DNA from: Actinoplanes sp. KI2
GTDB lineage: Bacteria > Actinomycetota > Actinomycetes > Mycobacteriales > Micromonosporaceae
Direction of reading: 5' to 3'
Length of the DNA: 64,000 nt
NCBI RefSeq assembly: GCF_025630775.1
Contig: NZ_JAOSZE010000003.1
Coordinates: forward strand, 186,001-250,000
Shown: piece by piece, positions 15,565-24,377 of the stretch
Numbering within the stretch: the stretch's first letter is position 1
Layout: every line of letters starts with the position of its first letter
The notes under the pieces: model-generated
Told to the model about the DNA's origin: nothing
What the model saw: the letters and a program-made list of their open reading frames with translations, nothing else
The model's database searches: none
Program-made: the position numbers and the translations under genes

Positions 15565-16680
15565 CTAGCGGCTCAGCCAGGCCGCCGGGTCGTCGCGCAC
15601 CGAGCGGATGACGGCGTCGGCGGCACCGCGCATCGCGGCGTCCGCGCCCAGGGCCGCCGCCCGCAGCGTGACCGGCGCGAGCCCCGCGGTCAGCACCCGG
15701 CGACCGAGCTCGGCCTCGATCCCGTCGCGCAGCCGGGGAAGCTCCGGCGCGTAGGCGCCGCCCAGCACGATCACCCCGATGTCGAGCAGGTTGACCACCG
15801 CGGCCAGCGCGATCCCGAGCGCCGACGCGGCCAGGTCGGCGTCGGCGGCGACCGCCTCCTGCCCGGCGTACTGCTCGAGGCAGCCGTTCGCTCCGCACCG
15901 GCAGGGCCGCCCGTCGGGGTGCACCGTGACGTGCCCGATCTCGCCGCTCCAGCCCCGCCCGCCACGGTAGAGCTCACCGTCCAGCACGATCCCGGCGCCG
16001 ATGCCGATCTCGCCGGACACGTAGAGGAAGGTCTGCTCGTCGCCGGCGCGGAGCTCGCCGAGCGCCGCGAGGTTGGCCTCGTTGTCGACGATCAGCGGCA
16101 GGCCGGCCAGGCCGGGCAGCAGCGCCGGCACGTCCACGTCCTGCCAGCCGAGGTTGGGCGCCACCCGCACCAGCCCGCCCGCGGCGACTAGGCCCGGCAC
16201 CGCCAGTGCCGCACCGGCCAGGGTCAGCCCCTCGGCCGCGGCGGCGGCACGGGCCTGATCCGCCAGCGTGTCGAGGGCGGCCAGGGCCGCGGCGGGGGAG
16301 ACGGGCCGCTGGTCGCCGTGCGAGACGATCCGGTGCCGCACCGCACCGGTGAGATCCATGACGCAGGCCGCGAGATAGTCGACGTTGATCTCCAGCCCGA
16401 GCCCGGCCGGCCCGTCCGCGTTCAGGGCGAGCCCGGCGGCGGGCCGGCCGGCCCCGGTGCGTGGCGCCGGGTCGTGCTCGGTCAGCAGCCCGCCCGCGAT
16501 CAGGTCGTCCACGAGCGCGGACACGGTGGCCCGGGTCAGCCCGGTCGCCGCCGCGATCGCCGCCCTGGATGGGCGATCTGCGCTGTTTGCCGCGGTTTGC
16601 AGCACGAGCGCGAGATTATGGGCCCGCACGCTCGACTGCCGCACGGGTGCCTGGGCGGCGGTCATGATCCGGGTCGGCAT
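15565..16680 (-). CDS. xylR: ROK-family transcriptional repressor of the xylose operon (XylR-like)
   Basis: 371 residues, divergent from xylA with a 74-bp shared control region. N-terminal winged helix (SRAAIAAATGLTRATVSALV, residues ~39-58), then a ROK sugar-binding domain with a degenerate ATP site, the zinc motif CRCGANGCLEQY (~253) and GEIGIGAGIVLDGELYRGG. XylR proteins of this class repress xylAB and release DNA on xylose binding. ATG 16680 is used; ATG 16665 is an alternative. Symbol is based on family plus position. Confidence 0.9.
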   Translation of the reverse strand: MPTRIMTAAQAPVRQSSVRAHNLALVLQTAANSADRPSRAAIAAATGLTRATVSALVDDLIAGGLLTEHDPAPRTGAGRPAAGLALNADGPAGLGLEINVDYLAACVMDLTGAVRHRIVSHGDQRPVSPAAALAALDTLADQARAAAAAEGLTLAGAALAVPGLVAAGGLVRVAPNLGWQDVDVPALLPGLAGLPLIVDNEANLAALGELRAGDEQTFLYVSGEIGIGAGIVLDGELYRGGRGWSGEIGHVTVHPDGRPCRCGANGCLEQYAGQEAVAADADLAASALGIALAAVVNLLDIGVIVLGGAYAPELPRLRDGIEAELGRRVLTAGLAPVTLRAAALGADAAMRGAADAVIRSVRDDPAAWLSR

Positions 16681-16684
16681 GCCC

Positions 16685-16713
16685 TTGACATTGCCACACC
16701 GTCTCCAAATAAT
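16685..16713 (+). promoter_or_regulatory. xylA promoter, near-consensus sigma-70 type
   Basis: TTGACA at 16685-16690, 17-base spacer, AATAAT at 16708-16713. Predicted transcription start near 16720, inside the AT-rich operator-like stretch and about 35 bases ahead of the xylA start (RBS GGAGG at 16745-16749). Confidence 0.75.
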
Positions 16714-16733
16714 TCAACCAATAAACAAATCAG
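16704..16733. promoter_or_regulatory. Putative XylR operator
   Basis: AT-rich block overlapping the -10 and start site. On the minus strand it reads ATTTGTTTATT, close to the TTAGTTTGTTT half-site known for Bacillus XylR. CAAATAA and AATAAAC are arranged as a mirror repeat rather than a true palindrome, so the exact operator is uncertain. Confidence 0.5.
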
Positions 16734-16754
16734 ATCTGTTACGCGGAGGTCACC

Positions 16755-17942
16755 ATGCCGGTCCAACCCACACGCGAAGACAAGTTCTCCTTCGGCCTCT
16801 GGACCGTCGGGTGGCAGGCCCGCGACCCGTTCGGCGACGCGACCCGGGCCGCGCTCGACCCGATCGAGGCCGTGCACAAGCTCGCCGAGGTCGGCGCCTA
16901 CGGCATCACGTTCCACGACGACGACCTGGTGCCCTTCGGTGCCGACGCGCACACGCGGGACGGCATCATCGCCAACTTCAAGAAGGCACTCGACGAGACC
17001 GGCCTGATCGTCCCGATGGTCACCACCAACCTGTTCACCCACCCGGTGTTCAAGGACGGCGGCTTCACCAGCAACGACCGATCCGTCCGGCGCTACGCGC
17101 TGCGCAAGGTGATGCGCCAGATGGACCTCGGCGCCGAGCTGGGCGCACAGACCCTCGTGCTCTGGGGCGGCCGCGAGGGCGCCGAGTACGACGTGGCCAA
17201 GGACATCCGGGCCGCCCTCGACCGCTACGCCGAGGCCCTCAACCTGCTCGCGCAGTACTCCGAGGATCGCGGCTACGGCCTGCGCTTCGCCATCGAGCCC
17301 AAGCCCAACGAGCCCCGCGGCGACATCCTGCTGCCGACCGCCGGCCACGCCATCGCGTTCGTGAACGACCTGGAGCGCCCCGAGCTGTTCGGCATCAACC
17401 CCGAGGTCGGCCACGAGCAGATGTCGAACCTCAACTTCGCCCAGGGCATCGCCCAGGCGCTGTGGCACAAGAAGCTGTTCCACATCGACCTGAACGGTCA
17501 GCACGGCCCCAAGTTCGACCAGGACCTGGTCTTCGGCCACGGCGACCTGCTCAACGCGTTCGCCCTGGTCGACCTGCTGGAGTTCGGCGGACCGCAGGGC
17601 GCACCGGCCTACGACGGCCCGCGCCACTTCGACTACAAGCCGTCCCGCACCGAGGACTACGACGGCGTCTGGGAGTCGGCGCGCGCCAACATCCGGATGT
17701 ACCTGCTGCTCAAGGAGCGGGCGCAGGCGTTCCGGGCCGACCCGGCCGTGCAGGAGGCGCTGGCCGCCAGCGGCGTGGCCGAGCTCAACACCCCGACCCT
17801 CCAGGCGGGCGAGACCTACCAGGACCTCCTGGCCGACCGCAGCGCGTTCGAGGACTTCAACCCGGACGCGGCCGGCGAGCGGGGCTACGGTTTCGTCAAG
17901 CTGCACCAGCTGGCGATCGACCACGTGTTGAAGGCGAACTGA
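16755..17942 (+). CDS. xylA: D-xylose isomerase
   Basis: 395 residues, the class I (Streptomyces-type) length. Catalytic His54 and Asp57 ([10 protein letters not shown]), E181 and K183 (IEPKPNEP) and the metal-binding [15 protein letters not shown] segment are intact at Streptomyces numbering. Converts D-xylose to D-xylulose using two Mg/Mn ions; also interconverts glucose and fructose in relatives. Cytoplasmic tetramer. First gene of xylA-xylB-MFS; likely repressed by the divergent ROK protein and induced by xylose. Confidence 0.97.
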   Translation: MPVQPTREDKFSFGLWTVGWQARDPFGDATRAALDPIEAVHKLAEVGAYGITFHDDDLVPFGADAHTRDGIIANFKKALDETGLIVPMVTTNLFTHPVFKDGGFTSNDRSVRRYALRKVMRQMDLGAELGAQTLVLWGGREGAEYDVAKDIRAALDRYAEALNLLAQYSEDRGYGLRFAIEPKPNEPRGDILLPTAGHAIAFVNDLERPELFGINPEVGHEQMSNLNFAQGIAQALWHKKLFHIDLNGQHGPKFDQDLVFGHGDLLNAFALVDLLEFGGPQGAPAYDGPRHFDYKPSRTEDYDGVWESARANIRMYLLLKERAQAFRADPAVQEALAASGVAELNTPTLQAGETYQDLLADRSAFEDFNPDAAGERGYGFVKLHQLAIDHVLKAN

Positions 17943-17946
17943 CGAC

Positions 17947-19347
17947 ATGACTCTGGTAGCCGGGATCGACAGCTCCACCCAGTCGTGCAAGGTGGTCATC
18001 CGCGACGCGGAGACCGGCAAGCTGGTCCGCCAGGGCCGGGCGAGTCATCCGGACGGCACCGAGGTGCATCCGGACGCCTGGTGGGCCGCGCTGCGGGAGG
18101 CGATCGACCAGGCCGGCGGCCTGGACGACGTGGCCGCGGCCTCGGTCGCGGGCCAGCAGCACGGGATGGTGGTGCTGGACGAGAACGGCGAGGTGGTCCG
18201 TCCGGCGCTGCTGTGGAACGACACCCGCAGCGCCGGCGCGGCCGCCGATCTCATCGCCGAGTTCGGCGGCGGGGACAAGTGGGCCGACGCGGTCGGCATC
18301 GTCCCGGTGGCCAGCTTCACGCTGACCAAGCTGCGCTGGCTGGCCCGCAACGAGCCGGCCAACGCCGCCCGGGTGGCCGCCGTCTGCCTCCCGCACGACT
18401 GGCTGACCTGGAAGCTCTCCGGGTCGACCGACATCACCACGATCAAGACCGACCGCAGCGACGCCAGCGGCACGCTGTACTGGTCGGCCAAGACCAACCA
18501 GTACCGCCCCGACCTGCTGGAGCTGGGTTTCGGGCGCCTGATAAAAACACCTGACGTGCTCGGCCCGATCGGCGTCGCCGGACACCTGCCCAACGGCGCC
18601 CCGCTCGGTCCGGGCGCCGGGGACAACGCGGCGGCCGCCTTCGGCACCGGCGCCGGCCCCGGCGACGTGGTCGTCTCGATCGGCACGTCGGGCACCGTCT
18701 TCGTGAGCTCGGACGTCTCGCCCGACGACCCGAGCGGCACGGTGGCCGGGTTCGCCGACGTCACCGGCCGGTTCCTGCCGATCGTGGTGACGCTCAACGC
18801 CGCCCGCGTGCTCGACGCGGCCGGCCGGCTGCTGGGCGTCGACCACGAGCAGCTGTCCCGGCTCGCCCTGCAAGCCCCGGCCGGCGCCGACGGCCTGGTC
18901 CTGGTGCCGTACCTGGAGGGCGAGCGCACCCCGAACCGGCCGGACGCCACCGGCGCGATCCACGGCCTCACCCTCCAGACCTCCGACCCGGCGCACCTGG
19001 CCCGGGCGGCGGTCGAGGGCATGCTCTGCGCGCTCGCCGACGGGCTGGACGCGCTGGTCCGGCACGGCGCCACCGCCAACCGCATCGTGCTGGTCGGCGG
19101 GGGCGCGCGCAGCGAGGCGGTCCGCCGCATCGCGCCCGAGCTGTTCGGCCTGCCGGTGCTCGTCCCGCCGCCGGGGGAGTACGTCGCGGACGGGGCCGCA
19201 CGCCAGGCCGCGTGGGTCGCCGCGGGCGCCGCGGAGCCGCCGGTCTGGTCGGCCGAGGCCCCCGAGACGTACGAGGCGGAGCCCGTCTCGCTGATTCGAG
19301 AGCAGTACAAAGCCGCACAGGACGCAGTAATCGACCGTCCCCGCTAA
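17947..19347 (+). CDS. xylB: Xylulokinase
   Basis: 466 residues, four bases after xylA. FGGY kinase: [19 protein letters not shown]-terminal phosphate site, [39 protein letters not shown] with the catalytic-base Asp, and [12 protein letters not shown] for ATP. Phosphorylates D-xylulose to xylulose 5-phosphate for the pentose phosphate pathway. A short run of codons rare in this genome (ATA AAA ACA near 18541) lies in the middle of the gene. Confidence 0.96.
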   Translation: MTLVAGIDSSTQSCKVVIRDAETGKLVRQGRASHPDGTEVHPDAWWAALREAIDQAGGLDDVAAASVAGQQHGMVVLDENGEVVRPALLWNDTRSAGAAADLIAEFGGGDKWADAVGIVPVASFTLTKLRWLARNEPANAARVAAVCLPHDWLTWKLSGSTDITTIKTDRSDASGTLYWSAKTNQYRPDLLELGFGRLIKTPDVLGPIGVAGHLPNGAPLGPGAGDNAAAAFGTGAGPGDVVVSIGTSGTVFVSSDVSPDDPSGTVAGFADVTGRFLPIVVTLNAARVLDAAGRLLGVDHEQLSRLALQAPAGADGLVLVPYLEGERTPNRPDATGAIHGLTLQTSDPAHLARAAVEGMLCALADGLDALVRHGATANRIVLVGGGARSEAVRRIAPELFGLPVLVPPPGEYVADGAARQAAWVAAGAAEPPVWSAEAPETYEAEPVSLIREQYKAAQDAVIDRPR

Positions 19348-19356
19348 CCTTGCCGC

Positions 19357-20874
19357 GTGAGAAAGGGCGGCACCGCGCACCGCGTCTACAGCGTCGTGGT
19401 CTTCGTGATCCTGGCATCGCTGGACAACGTGGCGATCGGCCTGGTGCCGCCCCTCTACGGCAGCATCGGCGACACCTTCGGCGTCGGCGAGGGCCACATC
19501 GCGCTGGCCACCACGATCATGTTCCTGATCAGCGCGGTGGCGGCGATCGGTTTCGCGTACGCCGGCGACCGCACCGACCGCAAGCCGGTGCTGATCATCG
19601 GCACCACAATCTGGGTGGCCGGCACCGCCTGGTCCGGTCTCTCCGGCGGCTACGGCTCCTTCCTGCTCGCCCAGGTGCTCGCCGCGATCGGCCTGGGCGC
19701 CGTGGCCTCGGTCAGCTTCGCCGTGGTCAGCGACCTGATCTCGCCGAAACGCCGCGGCCTGGTGATGAGCTTCTGGGGCCTGTCCCAGGGCGTCGGCACG
19801 CTGGCCGGCACCCTGCTCGGCGGCCTGCTCGGGCACGACGACTGGCGCAAGCCGTTCCTGGTCGCCTCGGCGGCCGGCGTGATCGCCACGGTCGCCTACG
19901 TGTTCACCTACAACGTGCCGCGCGGCGAGAGCCAGCCCGAGCTGGCCGGCGTCGAGTACGACGAGCGGATCCACCCCGACGACCTGCCGGTCATCCTCGG
20001 CCGGCGCACCAACATCTGGCTGATCTTCCAGGGCTTCACCGCGCAGATCGCGCTCGGCTCGCTCGTCTGGCTGCCGATCCTGTTCCGGGCCCGGGCCGAG
20101 GACCAGGGCTACTCGTCGAGCACCGCGGTGCTGGTCGGCAGCGTCTTCGCCACGCTGTTCCAGCTGGGCGGCGCGCTGAGCATCCTGGGCGGGCTGGCCG
20201 GGGACCGGCTGCAGCGGCGCACCCCGCGCGGGCGGGCCCTCGTCGCGTCGATCGGCGTGCTGGCCGCCGTACCCTTCTACGTGGTTTTGTTCTTCGTCCC
20301 GATGACCATTGACGTGCCCGACGGCGCGAGCTCGGGACGGGTGGTGCGTGCCGTGCTCACCGACGTCTTCACCCAGCCCACGGTCGGCTTCTGCCTGATC
20401 ACGGCGGTCTTCGCGCTGATGCTCACCTCGGCCAACTCGCCGAACTGGTTCGCCCTGATCGCCGACGTGAACCCGCCCGAGCACCGCGGCACCGTCTACA
20501 GCATGGGCAACCTGGTCAACGGCTTCGGCCGGGCCGGCGGCAACGCGATGGTCGGGGTGGCCTTCCGCGGGCTGGCCGGTGGGTTCCCGCCGCCGCTCAA
20601 CTACGCCGTCGGGCTGGCCGGCTTCCAGCTCTTCTGGATCCCGACCGGGGTCATGTTCTGGCTGGCCAGCAGGACGGTGGCGAAGGACATGGCCAACACC
20701 CACGCGACCCTGCTGGCCGCCGCCTCGGAAGCGGAGGGTCGCCCGGACGGTGTGTCCGAGGGCCGCCCCGGCGGTTTGCCAGAGGGTCGCCCGGACGGTG
20801 GGTCAGAGGGCCGCCCAGACGGTGACATCGGCGGGGACCCGGCCGTCGGCGTCGAGGGGCTCGCTCGCGAGTAG
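19357..20874 (+). CDS. MFS transporter (spinster-like), with repeat-extended C-terminus
   Basis: 505 residues from GTG 19357, nine bases after xylB; no strong RBS. Twelve predicted membrane spans; motif A-like GDRTDRKPV (~70) and LAGDRLQRRTPRGRA (~287), with a large loop in the middle. Position suggests xylose or oligosaccharide uptake, but the sequence resembles the broad spinster-like group, so the substrate is open. The last ~50 residues are hydrophilic repeats of EGRPDG type, encoded by a 24-bp array that runs 72 bases into the convergent alpha-glucosidase gene. Confidence 0.82.
   Translation: MRKGGTAHRVYSVVVFVILASLDNVAIGLVPPLYGSIGDTFGVGEGHIALATTIMFLISAVAAIGFAYAGDRTDRKPVLIIGTTIWVAGTAWSGLSGGYGSFLLAQVLAAIGLGAVASVSFAVVSDLISPKRRGLVMSFWGLSQGVGTLAGTLLGGLLGHDDWRKPFLVASAAGVIATVAYVFTYNVPRGESQPELAGVEYDERIHPDDLPVILGRRTNIWLIFQGFTAQIALGSLVWLPILFRARAEDQGYSSSTAVLVGSVFATLFQLGGALSILGGLAGDRLQRRTPRGRALVASIGVLAAVPFYVVLFFVPMTIDVPDGASSGRVVRAVLTDVFTQPTVGFCLITAVFALMLTSANSPNWFALIADVNPPEHRGTVYSMGNLVNGFGRAGGNAMVGVAFRGLAGGFPPPLNYAVGLAGFQLFWIPTGVMFWLASRTVAKDMANTHATLLAAASEAEGRPDGVSEGRPGGLPEGRPDGGSEGRPDGDIGGDPAVGVEGLARE
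20731..20826. repeat. Four 24-bp tandem units spanning the 3' end of the GH13 gene
   Basis: Units at 20731, 20755, 20779 and 20803. The last unit is the true 3' end of the minus-strand alpha-glucosidase (its stop is 20803-20805); the other three are diverged copies placed beyond that stop and translated on the plus strand as the C-terminal tail of the MFS protein. Confidence 0.9.
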
Positions 20875-22422
20875 CACCGTCGCGCCGACCGGCAGCGCCA
20901 CCGGCTCGGCCCCGAAGTTCGTCAGCACCCACACGTCCCCGTTCCGGAAGGCCAGCGCCTCCTCCGGCGTCTGCTGCCAGGCGATCGTGCCGGCGCCCAG
21001 GCCGAACTCCCGGCGGATGGCCAGCGCGGCCCGGTAGAGCTCCCAGGTCGAGCCGGGCACCCCCTGCTGGCGGTCCAGGGCGTACTCGGCCCAGACGGCC
21101 GGCTGCGGCAGCCAGCTGCGATCCGACGGACCGAAGCCGTACGACGGGGCGTCCGCCTCCCACGGGATCGGCACCCGGCACCCGTCCCGGCCCACCACGG
21201 TGTGCCCCGACCGCGGCCGTGCCGGGTCTTGGCGGTGCTCGTGCGGCAGCGTGGTGTGCTCCGGCAGCCCCAGCTCCTCGCCCTGGTATAGGTACGCCGA
21301 ACCGGGCAGCGCCAGCATCTGCAGGGTGGCCGCGCGCGCCCGGCGCAGGCCCAGTCCCACGTCCGGCTGCGGGTCGTCCGGGCCGATACCGTGCAGCCGG
21401 GTCTGCTCGATCGGGTAGCCGAGCCGGGTCGCGTGCCGGATGACGTCGTGGTTGGACAGCACCCAGGTGGTCGGCGCACCCACCTCGTCGTTGGCCTCGA
21501 GCGACGTGTTGATCACCGCGCGCAGGTCGGCGGCCCGCCACGGCGCGCTCAGGTACATGAAGTTGAAGGCCTGGTGCATCTCGTCCGGCCGCACGTACCG
21601 GGCGAGCCGCGCGGCCGGCTGCACCCACGCCTCGGCCACCAGGATCCGGCCGTCCGGGTACTCGTCGACGACCCGGCGCCACTCCCGGTAGATCTCGTGC
21701 ACGCCCTCCTGGTCCCACATCGGCGGTGGCGGCCCAGCCGGCGCGAGCCCGCCCAGGATGGCGGCGGGCACGTCCCACTCCGGGAGGGTGTCCGCCTTGA
21801 CCAACCCGTGCGCCACGTCCACCCGGAAACCGTCCACGCCACGGTCGAGCCAGAACCGCAGGATGTCGCGGAACTCGTCACGGACCTCGCGGTTGCCCCA
21901 GTCGAGGTCGGGCTGGCTGACGTCGAACAGGTGCAGGTACCACTGCCCGTCCGGCACCCGCTGCCAGGCGCTGCCGCCGAACATGCTGGTCCACGAGTTC
22001 GGCGGGAGCGCGCCGTCCGGCCCGCGGCCCTCCCGGAAGATGTAGCGATCCCGCTCCGGGCTGCCCGGCGGCGCGGCCAGCGCCTGCCGGAACCACTCGT
22101 GCCGGCTGGAGGTGTGGTTCGGCACCAGGTCGACGATGACCTTCAGACCCAGGTTGTGCGCCACCGCGATCAGCTTGTCGGCGTCGCCGAGGTCACCGAA
22201 CCGGGCGTCCACGCCGCGGTAGTCGGCCACGTCGTAGCCGCCGTCGTGCTGCGGGGAGGGGTAGAAGGGGGAGAGCCACACGGCGTCGACCCCGAGCTCC
22301 TTGAGGCGGGGCAGGCGCCCGGTGATGCCGGGCAGGTCACCCATGCCGTCGCCGTCGCTGTCCGCGAACGAGCGGGGGTAGACCTGGTAGATGACGGCAT
22401 CGCGCCACCAGCGGTAGACCAT
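20803..22422 (-). CDS. GH13 alpha-glucosidase (oligo-1,6-glucosidase/AglA type)
   Basis: 539 residues. Begins WWRDAVIYQVYPRSFADSDG as in GH13 subfamily alpha-glucosidases. Catalytic nucleophile D202 (GFRVDVAH), acid/base E264 (LVAEAWV) and D326 (LSNHD) are present; QPDLDWGNREVRDEF (~170-184) is the usual conserved region V area. Hydrolyses terminal alpha-glucosidic bonds in maltose, isomaltose or related oligosaccharides. No signal peptide, so intracellular. Convergent with, and overlapping, the MFS gene; not obviously part of the xylose operon. Confidence 0.93.
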   Translation of the reverse strand: MVYRWWRDAVIYQVYPRSFADSDGDGMGDLPGITGRLPRLKELGVDAVWLSPFYPSPQHDGGYDVADYRGVDARFGDLGDADKLIAVAHNLGLKVIVDLVPNHTSSRHEWFRQALAAPPGSPERDRYIFREGRGPDGALPPNSWTSMFGGSAWQRVPDGQWYLHLFDVSQPDLDWGNREVRDEFRDILRFWLDRGVDGFRVDVAHGLVKADTLPEWDVPAAILGGLAPAGPPPPMWDQEGVHEIYREWRRVVDEYPDGRILVAEAWVQPAARLARYVRPDEMHQAFNFMYLSAPWRAADLRAVINTSLEANDEVGAPTTWVLSNHDVIRHATRLGYPIEQTRLHGIGPDDPQPDVGLGLRRARAATLQMLALPGSAYLYQGEELGLPEHTTLPHEHRQDPARPRSGHTVVGRDGCRVPIPWEADAPSYGFGPSDRSWLPQPAVWAEYALDRQQGVPGSTWELYRAALAIRREFGLGAGTIAWQQTPEEALAFRNGDVWVLTNFGAEPVALPVGATVLLASEPLDADGRVPADVTVWAAL

Positions 22423-22457
22423 GCGCCAAATCTAAGGCGTGACCGGCAGGACAGGCC

Positions 22458-23180
22458 TTAGTCGTCGAGGATGGCGGCGAATCTCTCCTCGGCCAGGTCG
22501 AGCTGGTCGAGGATGTGGTCCTTGGCCTCGACCGAGAGTGGCGTGTCCGGCCGTCCGACCAGCTCGCGCAGCTTGGGCACCAGCGGGCGGTACTTGGTCG
22601 CCGACGAGTAGGCCTTGTCGGCGGTGGTGTGCACCACGCCGACCCCGTTGTCGGTGAAGTCGGACACCTTGATCACCCGGGCCCAGGGGTCGCGCTCCAG
22701 ATTGGACGCGACGTGCTCCCGGTACTGCTCGTGCCGGTCGCGGTCGGGGTCGTACTCCGGGTTGGTGACCGAGCGGACCAGCTCGGCCACCCTCGGGTTG
22801 AAGCGGCGGGCCAGCTCGGCGATCGCCGCCTCGGTCAGCTCGGAGTGGGTGTGCCCCGCCGGGTCGAGCCCGCCCAGCTCGGCCGGGTGGTCCTCGACCG
22901 CGTCGTGCAGCAGCGCGGCGGTGAGCACGTCGACGTCGCGCACCCCGTAGTACTTGACGATCCGGATGGCGACCCGCAGCAGATGGTTGAGGTACGGCTC
23001 GCGCACCCGCCGGTCCCCGGCGTGCAGCGTGCCGGCCAGCTCGAGCGCCGCGCGCAGCTGGGCGGTCTCGCCGGGCGGGAAGGCGTCCACCTCGAGCAGG
23101 AACCGCTCGCGCAGTCCCTGCTCGCCGTAGACCTCGGTGATCGCGTGCAGGGGCATCGACAGCAGCAGCCGGGTCGCCAT
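22458..23180 (-). CDS. HD-domain (p)ppGpp hydrolase-like protein (small alarmone hydrolase type)
   Basis: 240 residues, only an HD domain. NHLLRVA with H66, LLHDAVED (H92-D93, E96-D97) and VIKVSDFTDNGVG match the RelA/SpoT hydrolase and MESH1 family metal and substrate sites. No synthetase, TGS or ACT domain. Expected reaction: removal of 3'-pyrophosphate from (p)ppGpp, Mn-dependent. Hydrolase specificity is inferred, as related stand-alone HD proteins can have other nucleotide substrates. 16 bases upstream of the MHYT gene stop region; the two may be co-transcribed. Confidence 0.82.
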   Translation of the reverse strand: MATRLLLSMPLHAITEVYGEQGLRERFLLEVDAFPPGETAQLRAALELAGTLHAGDRRVREPYLNHLLRVAIRIVKYYGVRDVDVLTAALLHDAVEDHPAELGGLDPAGHTHSELTEAAIAELARRFNPRVAELVRSVTNPEYDPDRDRHEQYREHVASNLERDPWARVIKVSDFTDNGVGVVHTTADKAYSSATKYRPLVPKLRELVGRPDTPLSVEAKDHILDQLDLAEERFAAILDD

Positions 23181-23196
23181 GCCGATACCTTAGCGA

Positions 23197-24078
23197 TCAG
23201 CTGTTGCCGGTCGATCGCATCGGAACGGGCTGGGGTGACGGCCGGCGCGCGGACCCGTGGGCGAGATTCGCCTGCCGGAGTGACCACGGACTGGCGATGC
23301 TCTCGGCGTGCACGCCCCGCTTCGGGGTCGGCGTCCCGTCGGAGAACTCCTCCTCGGTCATCGCCTGCAGCGCGCTCAGCGCCGCGGCCACGATCGTGGC
23401 CGCGGCGATCAGCGTGATCGGCACGATCATCGTCAGCGGCCGGATGCCGTGCACGTGGTCGACGCGGTCGACGTCCAGGCGCACCGACATGGCCGCCATG
23501 CCGGTGTAATGCATGCCGCACACCGCGATCGCCATGATCGACGCGGCGCCGCTGACCCGGGCCCAGCCGCGTACCGAGATCGCGAACCAGTGCGCGACGG
23601 TGGACGCCACCACCGCGATGATCGCCGAGGCGATCACCAGCGACCGGTCGTAGTGCATCGTCCCGGCCACGTGCAGGCCCTCCATGCCGGAGTAGTGCAT
23701 GGCCAGCACACCGCCGCCGGTCAGCACCCCGGCCGCGAGCACCTTGGGAAAGCTGCGCCGGCCGTGCCCGACGATCAGCAGGCCGAGTCCGACCGCGAGG
23801 ACCGCGACGAACAGGCTGAGTACGGTCATCACGAGGTCGAAGCGCACCGGGCTGGCCGGCACGTCGAAGCCGAGCATCGCGGCGAAGTGCATCAGCCAGA
23901 TACCGCCGCCGCCGATGGCGAAGGCGGCGATGCCCAGCCAGCGGTTGCGCCGGCTGCGGGTGCGGGCATCGCGTGCCCGGCCGGTGCAGAGAAGTCCGAA
24001 GAACGAGCCGAGGAACGCCAGGAGATAGGCGGCGATCGGGTTGAAGACGCCATACGTAAAGTGATGGATCGCGGTCAC
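23197..24078 (-). CDS. MHYT-domain integral membrane sensor without output domain
   Basis: 293 residues from GTG 24078 (VTAIHHFTYGVFNP); a longer frame to 24117 would add a hydrophilic tip that looks non-native. Seven predicted membrane spans with three MHYT-type units: LMHFAAML, AMHYSGME and GMHYTGMA, whose Met/His residues are thought to bind copper and sense O2, CO or NO. Usually MHYT domains precede GGDEF/EAL or kinases; here the protein ends in ~60 polar residues with no catalytic domain. Confidence 0.85.
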   Translation of the reverse strand: MTAIHHFTYGVFNPIAAYLLAFLGSFFGLLCTGRARDARTRSRRNRWLGIAAFAIGGGGIWLMHFAAMLGFDVPASPVRFDLVMTVLSLFVAVLAVGLGLLIVGHGRRSFPKVLAAGVLTGGGVLAMHYSGMEGLHVAGTMHYDRSLVIASAIIAVVASTVAHWFAISVRGWARVSGAASIMAIAVCGMHYTGMAAMSVRLDVDRVDHVHGIRPLTMIVPITLIAAATIVAAALSALQAMTEEEFSDGTPTPKRGVHAESIASPWSLRQANLAHGSARRPSPQPVPMRSTGNS

Positions 24079-24145
24079 TGCGTAACTCTTGTGGCAGTTT
24101 GCGCACTTCCATCGCACTGCGTGTGCGCTCTCACCGCAAAGAGAG

Positions 24146-24172
24146 CCGGGACCGCCGAATCGGCGGTCCCGG
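24146..24172 (-). terminator. Terminator of the GPGG small-protein gene
   Basis: Perfect 12-bp stem (CCGGGACCGCCG / CGGCGGTCCCGG) with an AAT loop, 23 bases beyond the stop of the minus-strand gene at 24195. Confidence 0.85.
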
Positions 24173-24194
24173 TCGAAATCAGACGGGAGACGGG

Positions 24195-24338
24195 TCAGGT
24201 GAAGATGCTGACGCCACCCGGGCCGACCAGCAGGCCCACGATGATCAGCACGATGCCCCAGAGGAGCTGCCGCCGGAACAGCGCGAGGATGCCGGCGACC
24301 ACCAGAATGACTGCGAGGATCCAGAGGAGAACGTCCAT
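24195..24338 (-). CDS. GPGG-motif small membrane protein
   Basis: 47 residues. ATG at 24336-24338, stop at 24195. Two hydrophobic helices (LLWILAVILVVAGILALF and LLWGIVLIIVGLLV) separated by RRQ, then the signature VGPGGVSIF near the end. This family is widespread in actinobacteria with unknown function. Own terminator downstream. An upstream GAGGATCTAG-like context is absent; RBS is weak. Confidence 0.85.
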   Translation of the reverse strand: MDVLLWILAVILVVAGILALFRRQLLWGIVLIIVGLLVGPGGVSIFT

Positions 24339-24377
24339 GCAGACCGGATACCCCCGGCCTGCGAATCGGAAACCCGC

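Noticed and set aside
17896..20703. 935-codon minus-strand frame across xylA-xylB-MFS
   Set aside because: Antisense shadow of well-recognised xylulokinase and MFS genes; no domain or start signal.
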